Assembly (NCBI GenBank): GCA_002392945.1
Contig: DGHZ01000039.1
Location: forward strand, 1 to 9,316
DNA length: 9,316 nt
From: Caryophanales bacterium UBA3835
GTDB lineage: Bacteria > Bacillota_I > Bacilli_A > RFN20 > CAG-826
Direction: 5' to 3'
A program made the translations under genes and the position numbers. This document shows, piece by piece, positions 1-4,676 of the stretch. Each line of letters opens with the position of its first letter. Position 1 is the first letter of the stretch. The notes below the pieces were generated by a model. That model worked only from the letters and a program-made list of their open reading frames with translations. It ran no database searches and was not told where the DNA came from.

Positions 1-770
1 ATATGGAAGCTGGTAATAGATGTGGCGACTGGAACGTTCCAGAAACTATTAATAGAAAGATTGTTGATCATATCTCTGATATTAATCTTCCTTACACCAA
101 TCACGCTTATGCTAACTTAATGAAAGAAGGCATTGAACCTGAATATACATTTGTCACTGGTTCACCAATGCTAGAAGTTTTAAATGCTCAAAATCATAAA
201 ATTGAAGCAAGTAAAATCTTAGAGGAAATGGGATTAGAAAAAGGAAAATATATCGTTGTCTCTTCTCATAGAGAAGAAAATATTGATATAGAGAAGAATT
301 TTAATCAACTAATGCCCTCGATTAATGAAATTGCAGAAAAATATCAAATGCCTGTTATCTTCTCCACTCATCCAAGAACTAAAAAAAGATTAGAAATAAA
401 TAAATTCAAGATGCATCCGCTTGTTAGAAACTTAAAACCATTAGGTTTCTTAGAATATGTGAAGCTACAAGAAAATGCCTTTATCGTCTTAAGCGATAGC
501 GGAACCTTAACAGAAGAAAGCGCAATGAGACATTTCCCTGCAGTTCTAATAAGAACTTCTACTGAAAGACCAGAAGGAGTAGAAGCTGGTAGTATTGTTG
601 TTTCCGGAATTGATCGTCAAGGAATAATGCTTGCGATTGATGCTGAATTAATGAGATATAAATTCGCTAAGACACCAGAAAATTATGATGTCACTGACGT
701 CTCATCTAGAGTCATAAATCATATCAAAACAAAAATTGATGTTGTGAATAAAGAGATTTGGAAGAAGTAA
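1..770 (+). CDS. wecB: UDP-GlcNAc 2-epimerase family protein (WbjD/FnlC/Cap5G-like), 5'-truncated by window edge
   Basis: The frame is open to the window edge: bases 1-2 are the end of a His codon before MEAGNRC, so about 120 N-terminal residues lie outside. The 255 residues visible fit the C-terminal two thirds of a non-hydrolysing UDP-N-acetylglucosamine 2-epimerase (GT-B fold, cytoplasmic, nucleotide-sugar synthesis). Landmarks, numbered from the ATG at 3: MEAGNR at 1-6, NRKIVDHISDINLPY at 17-31, SHREEN at 88-93, STHPRT at 121-126, LSDSGTLTEES at 163-173 and TERPEG at 187-192. From memory of the family, the HMEAGNRC block and the C-terminal tail ending in IWKK resemble WbjD/FnlC/Cap5G, which make UDP-N-acetyl-L-fucosamine, more than housekeeping WecB/MnaA. 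The exact sugar substrate cannot be settled here. The gene probably belongs to a capsule or surface-polysaccharide cluster upstream. The stop codon lies in a palindrome shared with the convergent gene. Confidence 0.88.
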   Translation, partial: MEAGNRCGDWNVPETINRKIVDHISDINLPYTNHAYANLMKEGIEPEYTFVTGSPMLEVLNAQNHKIEASKILEEMGLEKGKYIVVSSHREENIDIEKNFNQLMPSINEIAEKYQMPVIFSTHPRTKKRLEINKFKMHPLVRNLKPLGFLEYVKLQENAFIVLSDSGTLTEESAMRHFPAVLIRTSTERPEGVEAGSIVVSGIDRQGIMLAIDAELMRYKFAKTPENYDVTDVSSRVINHIKTKIDVVNKEIWKK

Positions 771-789
771 TTACTTCTTCTTTTCTTTT
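761..789 (+). terminator. Palindromic terminator between convergent genes
   Basis: Bases 761-780 form a perfect 20-bp palindrome (GAAGAAGT, centre AATT, ACTTCTTC) followed on the plus strand by the T-rich run TTTTCTTTTAT. It contains the last coding triplets and stop of the epimerase gene and the stop of the convergent membrane-protein gene, whose stop codons directly abut. The T-run serves the plus-strand gene best; on the minus strand no good T-run follows the hairpin. The stem is AT-rich, so termination strength is uncertain. Confidence 0.55.
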
Positions 790-1733
790 ATATAGATTAC
801 TAATAAAGGTAAAGACATTGATATGGCGTACAATAACACCATTAAACCAATAATCATTAAAGTGTTAGGCATAACCGCAGGTACATCTTTAGTGATTGTC
901 TTAAAGGCCATATAAACACCAAAGCCACCAACTATACCTATTAGAGATAAGAAAATAGTTAACAGATTAAATAAAGTTTTAAATCCGCCTTGTTTATAAG
1001 TATCTTTATAGATCATGAAATTGAGGAAAGATCCTGCTAAAGAGCAGATAAAGAAGAAGATACAAATCATTTTTCCAGCATATGCATCGAAAACACCGAT
1101 AGCTAGTGTTACACCTAATAAGAAAGTAGCGATAAAGGCAAATAAGAAATGGAATTTTTCTTTTTTGAAAATATTAACTATTTGAGAAAATGTTTCTTTA
1201 AAGCTGAACTTCCCGTTATTGGTTTTGTCAGATTTATTAATTACTGGCTTTTCTTTTAAAGCCACCACACCTTCTTCTATATTGTTTTCCTGTTTTTCTT
1301 GGGTGACATATAAAGTGATGATATTACCAACGATTGTTTTAAAACAATCTTCGTAAATAATATATTTTCCACTAGGAACATAGATAACACATAACGGATT
1401 AAATGCTTCAGTTACAACATATAAAGATTTCATTTTTGTAAGAACATCGTAAAAAGAATTTATCTGGATTTCTTTTAGTTTTGATACTTCTGCTATAAAT
1501 GTTTCTTTATCAAAAGAAGCAGATTTAAATAAGAAAATCATTACTCCAACATCAATGACGTTGACTTGAATTTGTACAATATCTTTAAAAGAAATTGTGT
1601 CCTCATTGACATAATAAAACTCTGAAAGATCATTTCTAGCGATAATTTCTTTAATTGGAGAAATATCTTTATTAACTAAAGAAAAGTGATCTTGGAACGA
1701 AATTATAGAGCCATCTTTTCGAATGAATTTCAT
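771..1733 (-). CDS. Hypothetical four-helix membrane protein
   Basis: I do not recognise this 320-residue protein. Residues 1 to about 145 form a soluble, beta-rich-looking N-terminal part (short hydrophobic strands such as VMIFLF and CVIYV, no catalytic motif that I can name). Residues 146-190 are a charged, probably flexible linker. Four hydrophobic segments follow at about 195-215, 221-241, 252-277 and 289-314, and a lysine-rich C-terminus (KEKKK) suggests a cytoplasmic tail. There is no signal peptide, so the N-terminal domain is probably cytoplasmic. The ATG at 1733 is chosen because a TATAAT box lies 14 nt before it; no Shine-Dalgarno sequence is visible. It converges with the epimerase gene, diverges from desulfoferrodoxin, and appears monocistronic. 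Function is unknown. Confidence 0.75.
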   Translation of the reverse strand: MKFIRKDGSIISFQDHFSLVNKDISPIKEIIARNDLSEFYYVNEDTISFKDIVQIQVNVIDVGVMIFLFKSASFDKETFIAEVSKLKEIQINSFYDVLTKMKSLYVVTEAFNPLCVIYVPSGKYIIYEDCFKTIVGNIITLYVTQEKQENNIEEGVVALKEKPVINKSDKTNNGKFSFKETFSQIVNIFKKEKFHFLFAFIATFLLGVTLAIGVFDAYAGKMICIFFFICSLAGSFLNFMIYKDTYKQGGFKTLFNLLTIFLSLIGIVGGFGVYMAFKTITKDVPAVMPNTLMIIGLMVLLYAISMSLPLLVIYIKEKKK

Positions 1734-1740
1734 AGTATGT

Positions 1741-1776
1741 ATTGTATATTATAGGCTCAAATAAATAAATATACTT
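1741..1776 (-). promoter_or_regulatory. Promoter of the membrane-protein gene
   Basis: The minus strand carries TATAAT at 1753-1748, 14 nt before the ATG at 1733. A start of transcription 6-8 nt further on would give a leader of only about 8 nt without a ribosome binding site. The -35 position (1776-1771, AAGTAT) is poor, so the call rests on the -10 box and its position. Confidence 0.5.
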
Positions 1777-1815
1777 ATTTAAAATGCCATATATCAGTAT
1801 AATAGTTATAAGAGG
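1775..1815 (+). promoter_or_regulatory. Promoter and RBS of desulfoferrodoxin gene
   Basis: TATAAT at 1798-1803 is preceded, at 17 nt, by a weak -35 (TTATTT, 1775-1780). The ribosome binding site AGAGG at 1811-1815 sits 7 nt before the ATG at 1823. The predicted transcript would start at about 1810, so its leader is little more than the binding site itself. No operator repeat is evident. Confidence 0.6.
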
Positions 1816-1822
1816 TTTTTTT

Positions 1823-2194
1823 ATGAAATTTTTAAAATGTAAAATCTGTGGCAAGATTGTCGCAGTCGTTAATGAACGCCAAGTTCCTACTATTTGCTGT
1901 GGTCAACCAATGGAAGAAATGGTACCAAATACTTCTGATGGTGTCGTTGAAAAACACGTTCCAGTTTACGAAGTTAAAGGCAATGTCGTCCATGTTAAAG
2001 TAGGAAGTGTTGAACATCCAATGTTAGAAAATCACTATATTGAATGGGTCGCTATTAAAACCAATTTTGGTAATCAAAGAAAAGTTTTAAAGCCAGGTGA
2101 GAAGCCAGAAGTGGAATTTGCTTTACTCCCAGGAGAGAAAGTAGTAGCGGTTTTAGAACACTGTAATTTACATGGTTTATTCTCCACAAAATAG
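1823..2194 (+). CDS. dfx: Desulfoferrodoxin, class I superoxide reductase
   Basis: This 123-residue protein reduces superoxide to hydrogen peroxide in the cytoplasm of anaerobes without releasing oxygen, with electrons typically coming from rubredoxin. The N-terminal desulforedoxin domain has all four iron-binding cysteines (C6, C9, C25, C26), so it is a class I (two-iron) enzyme. The C-terminal superoxide reductase centre is complete: E43-K44-H45 (EKHVPV), H65 and H71 (EHPMLENH), and C114 and H117 (HCNLHG) give the four-His, one-Cys iron site with the conserved Glu/Lys pair. Start 1823 is chosen over the in-frame ATG at 1784 because it has AGAGG 7 nt upstream, lies after the TATAAT box, and begins at the canonical N-terminus. 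It is monocistronic, with its own terminator. Confidence 0.96.
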   Translation: MKFLKCKICGKIVAVVNERQVPTICCGQPMEEMVPNTSDGVVEKHVPVYEVKGNVVHVKVGSVEHPMLENHYIEWVAIKTNFGNQRKVLKPGEKPEVEFALLPGEKVVAVLEHCNLHGLFSTK

Positions 2195-2223
2195 TTGATT
2201 AAAATATAACTTATAACATAAGG

Positions 2224-2250
2224 CTCCATCTTTTAGATGGAGTTTTCTTT
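2224..2250 (+). terminator. Rho-independent terminator of desulfoferrodoxin gene
   Basis: A 7-bp stem CTCCATC/GATGGAG (2224-2230 and 2236-2242) with loop TTTTA is followed by TTTTCTTT. It lies 30 nt after the stop codon. Confidence 0.85.
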
Positions 2251-2259
2251 ATATAGAGC

Positions 2260-2285
2260 AATAAAAAACCTCGAACTAATCGAGG
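2260..2285 (-). terminator. Rho-independent terminator of the tRNA operon
   Basis: Read on the minus strand, CCTCGA/TCGAGG (2285-2280 and 2274-2269) with a 5-nt loop is followed by TTTTTT (2268-2263). It lies 12 nt after the CCA end of tRNA-Met and closes the two-tRNA transcript. Confidence 0.85.
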
Positions 2286-2296
2286 ATATTTTCATG

Positions 2297-2373
2297 TGGT
2301 AGCTGAGGACGGATTTGAACCGCCGACCTTGAAGGTATGAACTTCCTGCTCTAGCCAACTGAGCTACTCAGCC
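2297..2373 (-). tRNA. tRNA-Met(CAU), elongator type
   Basis: A 77-nt gene with encoded CCA. On the minus strand the acceptor GGCTGAG pairs with CTCAGCT (one G-U at 1:72), the D arm is GCTC/GAGC, the anticodon loop is TTCATAC (anticodon CAT) and the T arm is GGCGG-TTCAAAT-CCGTC. The anticodon loop and the variable-loop AGGTC match elongator tRNA-Met of Bacillus as I remember it, and a paired 1:72 argues against an initiator. A lysidine-modified tRNA-Ile2 is a less likely reading. Position 27:43 is a G-A mismatch at the top of the anticodon stem. Confidence 0.92.
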
Positions 2374-2377
2374 ATAT

Positions 2378-2453
2378 TGGTGGATCTAAAGAGACTCGAA
2401 CTCTCGACCCCCTGAATGCAAATCAGGTGCTCTCCCAACTGAGCTATAGACCC
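2378..2453 (-). tRNA. tRNA-Ala(UGC)
   Basis: A 76-nt gene with encoded CCA. The acceptor GGGTCTA pairs with TAGATCC, giving the G3:U70 wobble pair that identifies alanine tRNA. The D arm is GCTC/GAGC, the anticodon stem is CCTGA/TCAGG with loop TTTGCAT (anticodon TGC), and the T arm is GAGAG-TTCGAGT-CTCTT. It is the first gene of the operon, 4 nt before tRNA-Met. Confidence 0.97.
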
Positions 2454-2480
2454 ATGTGAGTTTTTCAACTCGCAAGAAAG

Positions 2481-2509
2481 ATTATACTTATTTTCTCTTA
2501 TTGTGACAA
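2481..2509 (-). promoter_or_regulatory. Promoter of the tRNA-Ala/tRNA-Met operon
   Basis: On the minus strand TTGTCA (2509-2504, 5 of 6 consensus bases) and TATAAT (2486-2481, perfect) are separated by the ideal 17 nt. This is the best promoter in the window. Transcription should start near 2474, about 20 nt before tRNA-Ala. Its -35 box lies only about 9 nt outside the predicted right end of the insertion sequence. Confidence 0.85.
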
Positions 2510-2517
2510 CAATTATT

Positions 2518-2700
2518 GTGAACTTACTCGGCAATTGAATTACCAAGCATTTGGGTTATGGGTTGATTAATTAAATCAACAAATTCATATCCTGTTAGGC
2601 AGTTCTTGCCTGATATCCCTACAGTTCCAGCTTTGCCATTCCAATTAATATAATCTTCATTTAAAAACTGGTCTGTTACAGGAATATATTCTCTTGTTGG
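2518..2700 (-). ncRNA. Predicted omega RNA (reRNA) scaffold, overlapping the 3' end of tnpB
   Basis: TnpB nucleases use an RNA made from the 3' end of tnpB and the right end of the element, with the guide read from flanking DNA. On the minus strand this region holds successive foldable elements: a two-part hairpin at 2616-2587 (ATATC/GATAT enclosing AGGCA/TGCCT), a perfect 7-bp hairpin at 2580-2562 (GTTGATT/AATCAAC) and the right-end hairpin at 2547-2527. All lie inside the tnpB reading frame. The 5' boundary is a guess. The guide would begin at about 2517 and run to lower coordinates. RNA existence is inferred from the family. Confidence 0.55.
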
Positions 2701-3969
2701 ATTAGATAATCCTTTTAATGGAATTTCAAATTTCTTTCCGCTTGATTGACGATATACTCTCATAATGTTAAAAGCTCCAACCGAATCCGCGTTAAAAATA
2801 TAGTTATGACACTTCATTAAACCTCTTTTAACTCGGTACTTCTTATTTGAGCATTCTTCTGAAACGTTTTTGCTGTTTGGAAGGCATGAAGATGTATAAG
2901 CTTCACTTACTTTGATTAGTTCAATACCATTTAATTGAAGCTTATAAAAGAGCAAACTATAAATCTTATTGAAACATACGACTCGGATATTTTGGTTATA
3001 GCGGTGTTTCTCCTTGTTATTAACAAATTCTTTTTTAGCATTAAGTAATCCAGAAAGATCTCCAACAATAACTCTTGAAATATCGTTAGATAAACAATAA
3101 TCAACAATCTTCTTAGTTGCGCGATGCAAAATAAGATTGATTCGTTTGTTTTTAGTTTCGTATAAATGCTTAATCCTTTTAGTGGTTTCTCCTTTCTTGT
3201 GATGTGGATAACATTTATCAAACTTAGACTGATAATAAGCAATCTTTTTAGAAAAATAGTAATTGGTGTTTAACAAAGATTGACCTGAGACAATAAAAGA
3301 ACATCCCTTATTGTCATAGACTGTTAACAGGTTCTTTGTACCAATATCGATACTTATATAATGCTTATTATCTTTTTTAATGTTTGCCTGTGGTTTTTCA
3401 TAGATTATATATATCTTGAATCTATTTTTATTCACGTATGAAAATTCAATTTGTTTTATATTGTCGAACTTCCTTTTTAATTTAATGTAATAATATGGCT
3501 CTTCTATTTGATATTTCTCTAATAAATGTTCTTTAAGATTTTTTGGTATAGAAAGCCGAATCATATTATCAATAATCTTAAATTGTCCATTTAAGTATTT
3601 GATATTCATATGATATCCATCTTTTTTATAATAAGGAGCTTGTGGTTCTCCATCTTTTTCTTTTAGAAGACCATTTTCTTTTTTCTTATTCCATTTATAG
3701 TGAAGCGTTAAATAACTCTTCCAAGATTCATTTAATCTAGCAAGAACGTCTTGTGAGGTTTGACTTGGAAGAGATTTATACCAGAAAGAATCTTTAAGTC
3801 TTTTCTTTTGACTATACCAATCAGGCATCTTCTCAAAGCCAAGAGTTTTATATTCCTTTCTTTCATAATTACCAACATTAAACAATTTACTAGCAGCGTA
3901 GCAAAGATGACCCAGAATTATGGATGTCTTTTCATCTACATTTAGTTCAAATTGGTAAGTTAGTAACAT
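2524..3969 (-). CDS. tnpB: TnpB, RuvC RNA-guided DNA endonuclease family (rearranged RuvC-II)
   Basis: This 481-residue protein is longer than many TnpBs (about 400). The N-terminal 200 residues are the nucleic-acid-binding region. RuvC-I is ISIDIGTKN (catalytic D208); RuvC-II is VIVGDLSG with G303 where glutamate is usual; RuvC-III is NADSVGAFNI (D395). Candidate replacement glutamates are E350 (47 residues on) and E356 (in the conserved SEAYTS block, 53 on). The zinc-finger region is degenerate: C362, C373 and C387 with no CxxC pairs, as in a Firmicutes subgroup with the KRGL signature (here 381-384). About 75 residues after RuvC-III (407-481) overlap the predicted omega RNA. AAGGAG lies 5 nt before the ATG, and 2 nt separate it from the tnpA stop, so the two genes are cotranscribed. 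TnpB is not needed for transposition; it cuts empty sites and favours element retention. Confidence 0.9.
   Translation of the reverse strand: MLLTYQFELNVDEKTSIILGHLCYAASKLFNVGNYERKEYKTLGFEKMPDWYSQKKRLKDSFWYKSLPSQTSQDVLARLNESWKSYLTLHYKWNKKKENGLLKEKDGEPQAPYYKKDGYHMNIKYLNGQFKIIDNMIRLSIPKNLKEHLLEKYQIEEPYYYIKLKRKFDNIKQIEFSYVNKNRFKIYIIYEKPQANIKKDNKHYISIDIGTKNLLTVYDNKGCSFIVSGQSLLNTNYYFSKKIAYYQSKFDKCYPHHKKGETTKRIKHLYETKNKRINLILHRATKKIVDYCLSNDISRVIVGDLSGLLNAKKEFVNNKEKHRYNQNIRVVCFNKIYSLLFYKLQLNGIELIKVSEAYTSSCLPNSKNVSEECSNKKYRVKRGLMKCHNYIFNADSVGAFNIMRVYRQSSGKKFEIPLKGLSNPTREYIPVTDQFLNEDYINWNGKAGTVGISGKNCLTGYEFVDLINQPITQMLGNSIAE
2527..2547 (-). repeat. Right-end hairpin of the insertion sequence
   Basis: On the minus strand CTTGGTAA, loop TTCAA, TTGCCGAG makes an 8-bp stem with G-U pairs. 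It is the counterpart of the left-end hairpin at 4500-4520 (same loop, 16 of 21 positions equal). It encodes the last residues of TnpB, whose stop codon follows directly. Confidence 0.75.
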
Positions 3970-3971
3970 CT

Positions 3972-4376
3972 TTACTCCTTTTCTTGATTTTGAATATATT
4001 CTCTAATTGCTTCTTCTGATACTGATCCAATCGTTTCTACATAATATGAAGAGTTCCATAATTCTCCATTCCATAGCTCTTTAGATATTTCAGGAAATTC
4101 TTTTAATAATAATCTTCCAGATATTCCTTTCATCATCTTAGCGATATACGAGATTGATATTTTCGGTATAGCGGAAACAAATACATGGATGTGGTCTTGG
4201 GTTCCTACTTCAATTTCGGCGATTTCAAATCCTTTTTCTTGGGCAACATTAATCAATATTTCTTTTAATCTGGTCTCTATTTCTGAGGTCAAAACCTTTC
4301 TTCTATATTTAGTAGACCAAACAATGTGGTAGTTAATGTTAAAAACACATGTACGTCCATGCCTCAATTCACCCAT
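3972..4376 (-). CDS. tnpA: TnpA, Y1 HUH single-strand transposase (IS200/IS605)
   Basis: A 134-residue transposase of the usual small size, acting as a dimer that cuts and rejoins single-stranded element ends. The HUH metal site is DHIHVFVS (H62, H64). The catalytic tyrosine is Y127 in EAIREYIQNQ, with the expected Q131 four residues later; Y127 and Q131 match the residue numbers known for the IS608 enzyme. The sequence HIVWSTKYRRKVL at 17-29 is typical of the family. The ATG at 4376 is preceded by AGAGG with 8 nt spacing and by a TATACT -10 box. No frameshift or truncation is seen, so the enzyme should be active. Confidence 0.95.
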   Translation of the reverse strand: MGELRHGRTCVFNINYHIVWSTKYRRKVLTSEIETRLKEILINVAQEKGFEIAEIEVGTQDHIHVFVSAIPKISISYIAKMMKGISGRLLLKEFPEISKELWNGELWNSSYYVETIGSVSEEAIREYIQNQEKE

Positions 4377-4395
4377 ATCTTTATCCTCTACATAT

Positions 4396-4427
4396 AGTAT
4401 ATCAAAAAAGTGGCTATTTTGCCACTT
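4396..4427 (-). promoter_or_regulatory. Promoter of tnpA-tnpB, directly behind an insulating terminator
   Basis: On the minus strand a TATACT -10 box at 4401-4396 precedes the AGAGG site and the ATG at 4376. The -35 position falls in the preceding hairpin and matches poorly (TGGCAA). A low-level promoter is expected. Confidence 0.5.
4404..4427 (-). terminator. Left-end terminator shielding tnpA from outside transcription
   Basis: Read on the minus strand, AAGTGGC/GCCACTT (4427-4421 and 4414-4408) with a 6-nt loop is followed by TTTTTT (4409-4404). It lies inside the element upstream of the tnpA promoter and would stop transcripts entering from the flank. IS200 is known to carry such a terminator at its left end. 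Confidence 0.75.
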
Positions 4428-4577
4428 AATATTTATATTATTTCCATTAATATTTATCTACTTATAGTGTTGATTATATGATTAACGGTTCACTTTCATC
4501 TCGGCAGTTGAACAACCGAGGATTCCCGTTCATAATCCTAATTATTATTAGAGGTATGTTTTTTCTAGTGAATTGTA
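4428..4577. other. Left end of the insertion sequence and AT-rich flank, no gene
   Basis: This stretch has no coding frame. From 4428 to about 4531 it is the left end of the element: an AT-rich part, a weak hairpin at 4469-4486 (GTTGAT/ATTAAC) and the left-end hairpin at 4500-4520. From about 4532 to 4577 it is AT-rich host DNA leading to the SRP RNA promoter. Confidence 0.55.
4500..4520 (-). repeat. Left-end hairpin of the insertion sequence
   Basis: On the minus strand CTCGGTTG, loop TTCAA, CTGCCGAG forms an 8-position stem with one T-T mismatch and one G-U pair. A mid-stem unpaired T is typical of hairpins recognised by TnpA in this family. GGGAATC precedes its foot. Confidence 0.75.
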
Positions 4578-4583
4578 TATAAT
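4578..4583 (+). promoter_or_regulatory. -10 box of the SRP RNA promoter
   Basis: TATAAT lies 7 nt before the first paired base of the SRP RNA (4591), which fits a transcription start at about 4590. No good -35 box is seen at 16-18 nt (positions near 4555 read TATGTT). The insertion sequence ends about 47 nt upstream of the -10, so it probably did not remove the -35 region. Confidence 0.65.
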
Positions 4584-4590
4584 AATTATG

Positions 4591-4671
4591 CCGTTGCGAT
4601 GGTTAACTATGAACCAGGTCAGGACAGGAATGTAGCAGCCTTAAGTAACTTAGCCATGTGTGACGGTTTTT
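4591..4671 (+). ncRNA. ffs: SRP RNA, small bacterial (4.5S) type
   Basis: This is the RNA of the signal recognition particle, which binds Ffh and targets membrane proteins. The conserved apical part is present: CCAGGTCAGG at 4614-4623, a GGAA tetraloop at 4627-4630 closed by ACA/TGT, and AGCAGCC at 4634-4640. The ends pair as CCGTTGCG (4591-4598) with TGTGACGG (4659-4666, using G-U pairs) and, after one bulged G, ATGG (4599-4602) with CCAT (4654-4657); the stem continues as TTAA with TTAG. Five Ts at 4667-4671 complete a terminator. The RNA is about 76 nt with no Alu domain, unlike the long Bacillus form. It lies next to tadA, as scr does in Bacillus. Confidence 0.93.
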
Positions 4672-4676
4672 ATAAG

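Larger units (their letters stand above)
2518..4531 (-). mobile_element. IS200/IS605-family insertion sequence with tnpA and tnpB
   Basis: An element of about 2.0 kb, oriented on the minus strand, in the order left end, tnpA, tnpB/omega RNA, right end. Each end has a 21-nt imperfect hairpin with an identical TTCAA loop: left at 4520-4500 (CTCGGTTG/CTGCCGAG, one T-T mismatch in the stem) and right at 2547-2527 (CTTGGTAA/TTGCCGAG). The family moves as single-stranded DNA, inserts 3' of a short target and makes no target duplication. On the minus strand TTAT just outside the left end (4535-4532) and TTCAC at the right end (2522-2518) are my best guesses for the cleavage sites. The tips may be off by several bases. 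Both genes are intact. Confidence 0.8.

Noticed and set aside
1784..1822. Desulfoferrodoxin start at 1784
   Set aside because: It lies upstream of the -10 box; 1823 has a good ribosome site and the canonical N-terminus.
1832..2017. Minus-strand open frame inside the desulfoferrodoxin gene
   Set aside because: Antisense to a gene with all metal ligands intact; no supporting signal.
2297..2373. Initiator tRNA-fMet for the CAT anticodon gene
   Set aside because: The 1:72 position is paired (G-U) and the loop TTCATAC matches elongator tRNA-Met; initiators have an unpaired 1:72 position.
2261..2460. CRISPR-like or repeat array suggested by repeated hairpins
   Set aside because: The structure is fully explained by two tRNA cloverleaves and two terminators; no regular repeats and spacers are present.
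2931..3242. 103-codon open frame inside tnpB on the same strand
   Set aside because: It is an out-of-frame shadow of the clearly coding RuvC region.
4599..4676. N-terminal extension of tadA starting at 4599 or 4656
   Set aside because: These codons lie inside the SRP RNA helix and conserved loop, and the extra residues do not match TadA; the family start fits 4677.
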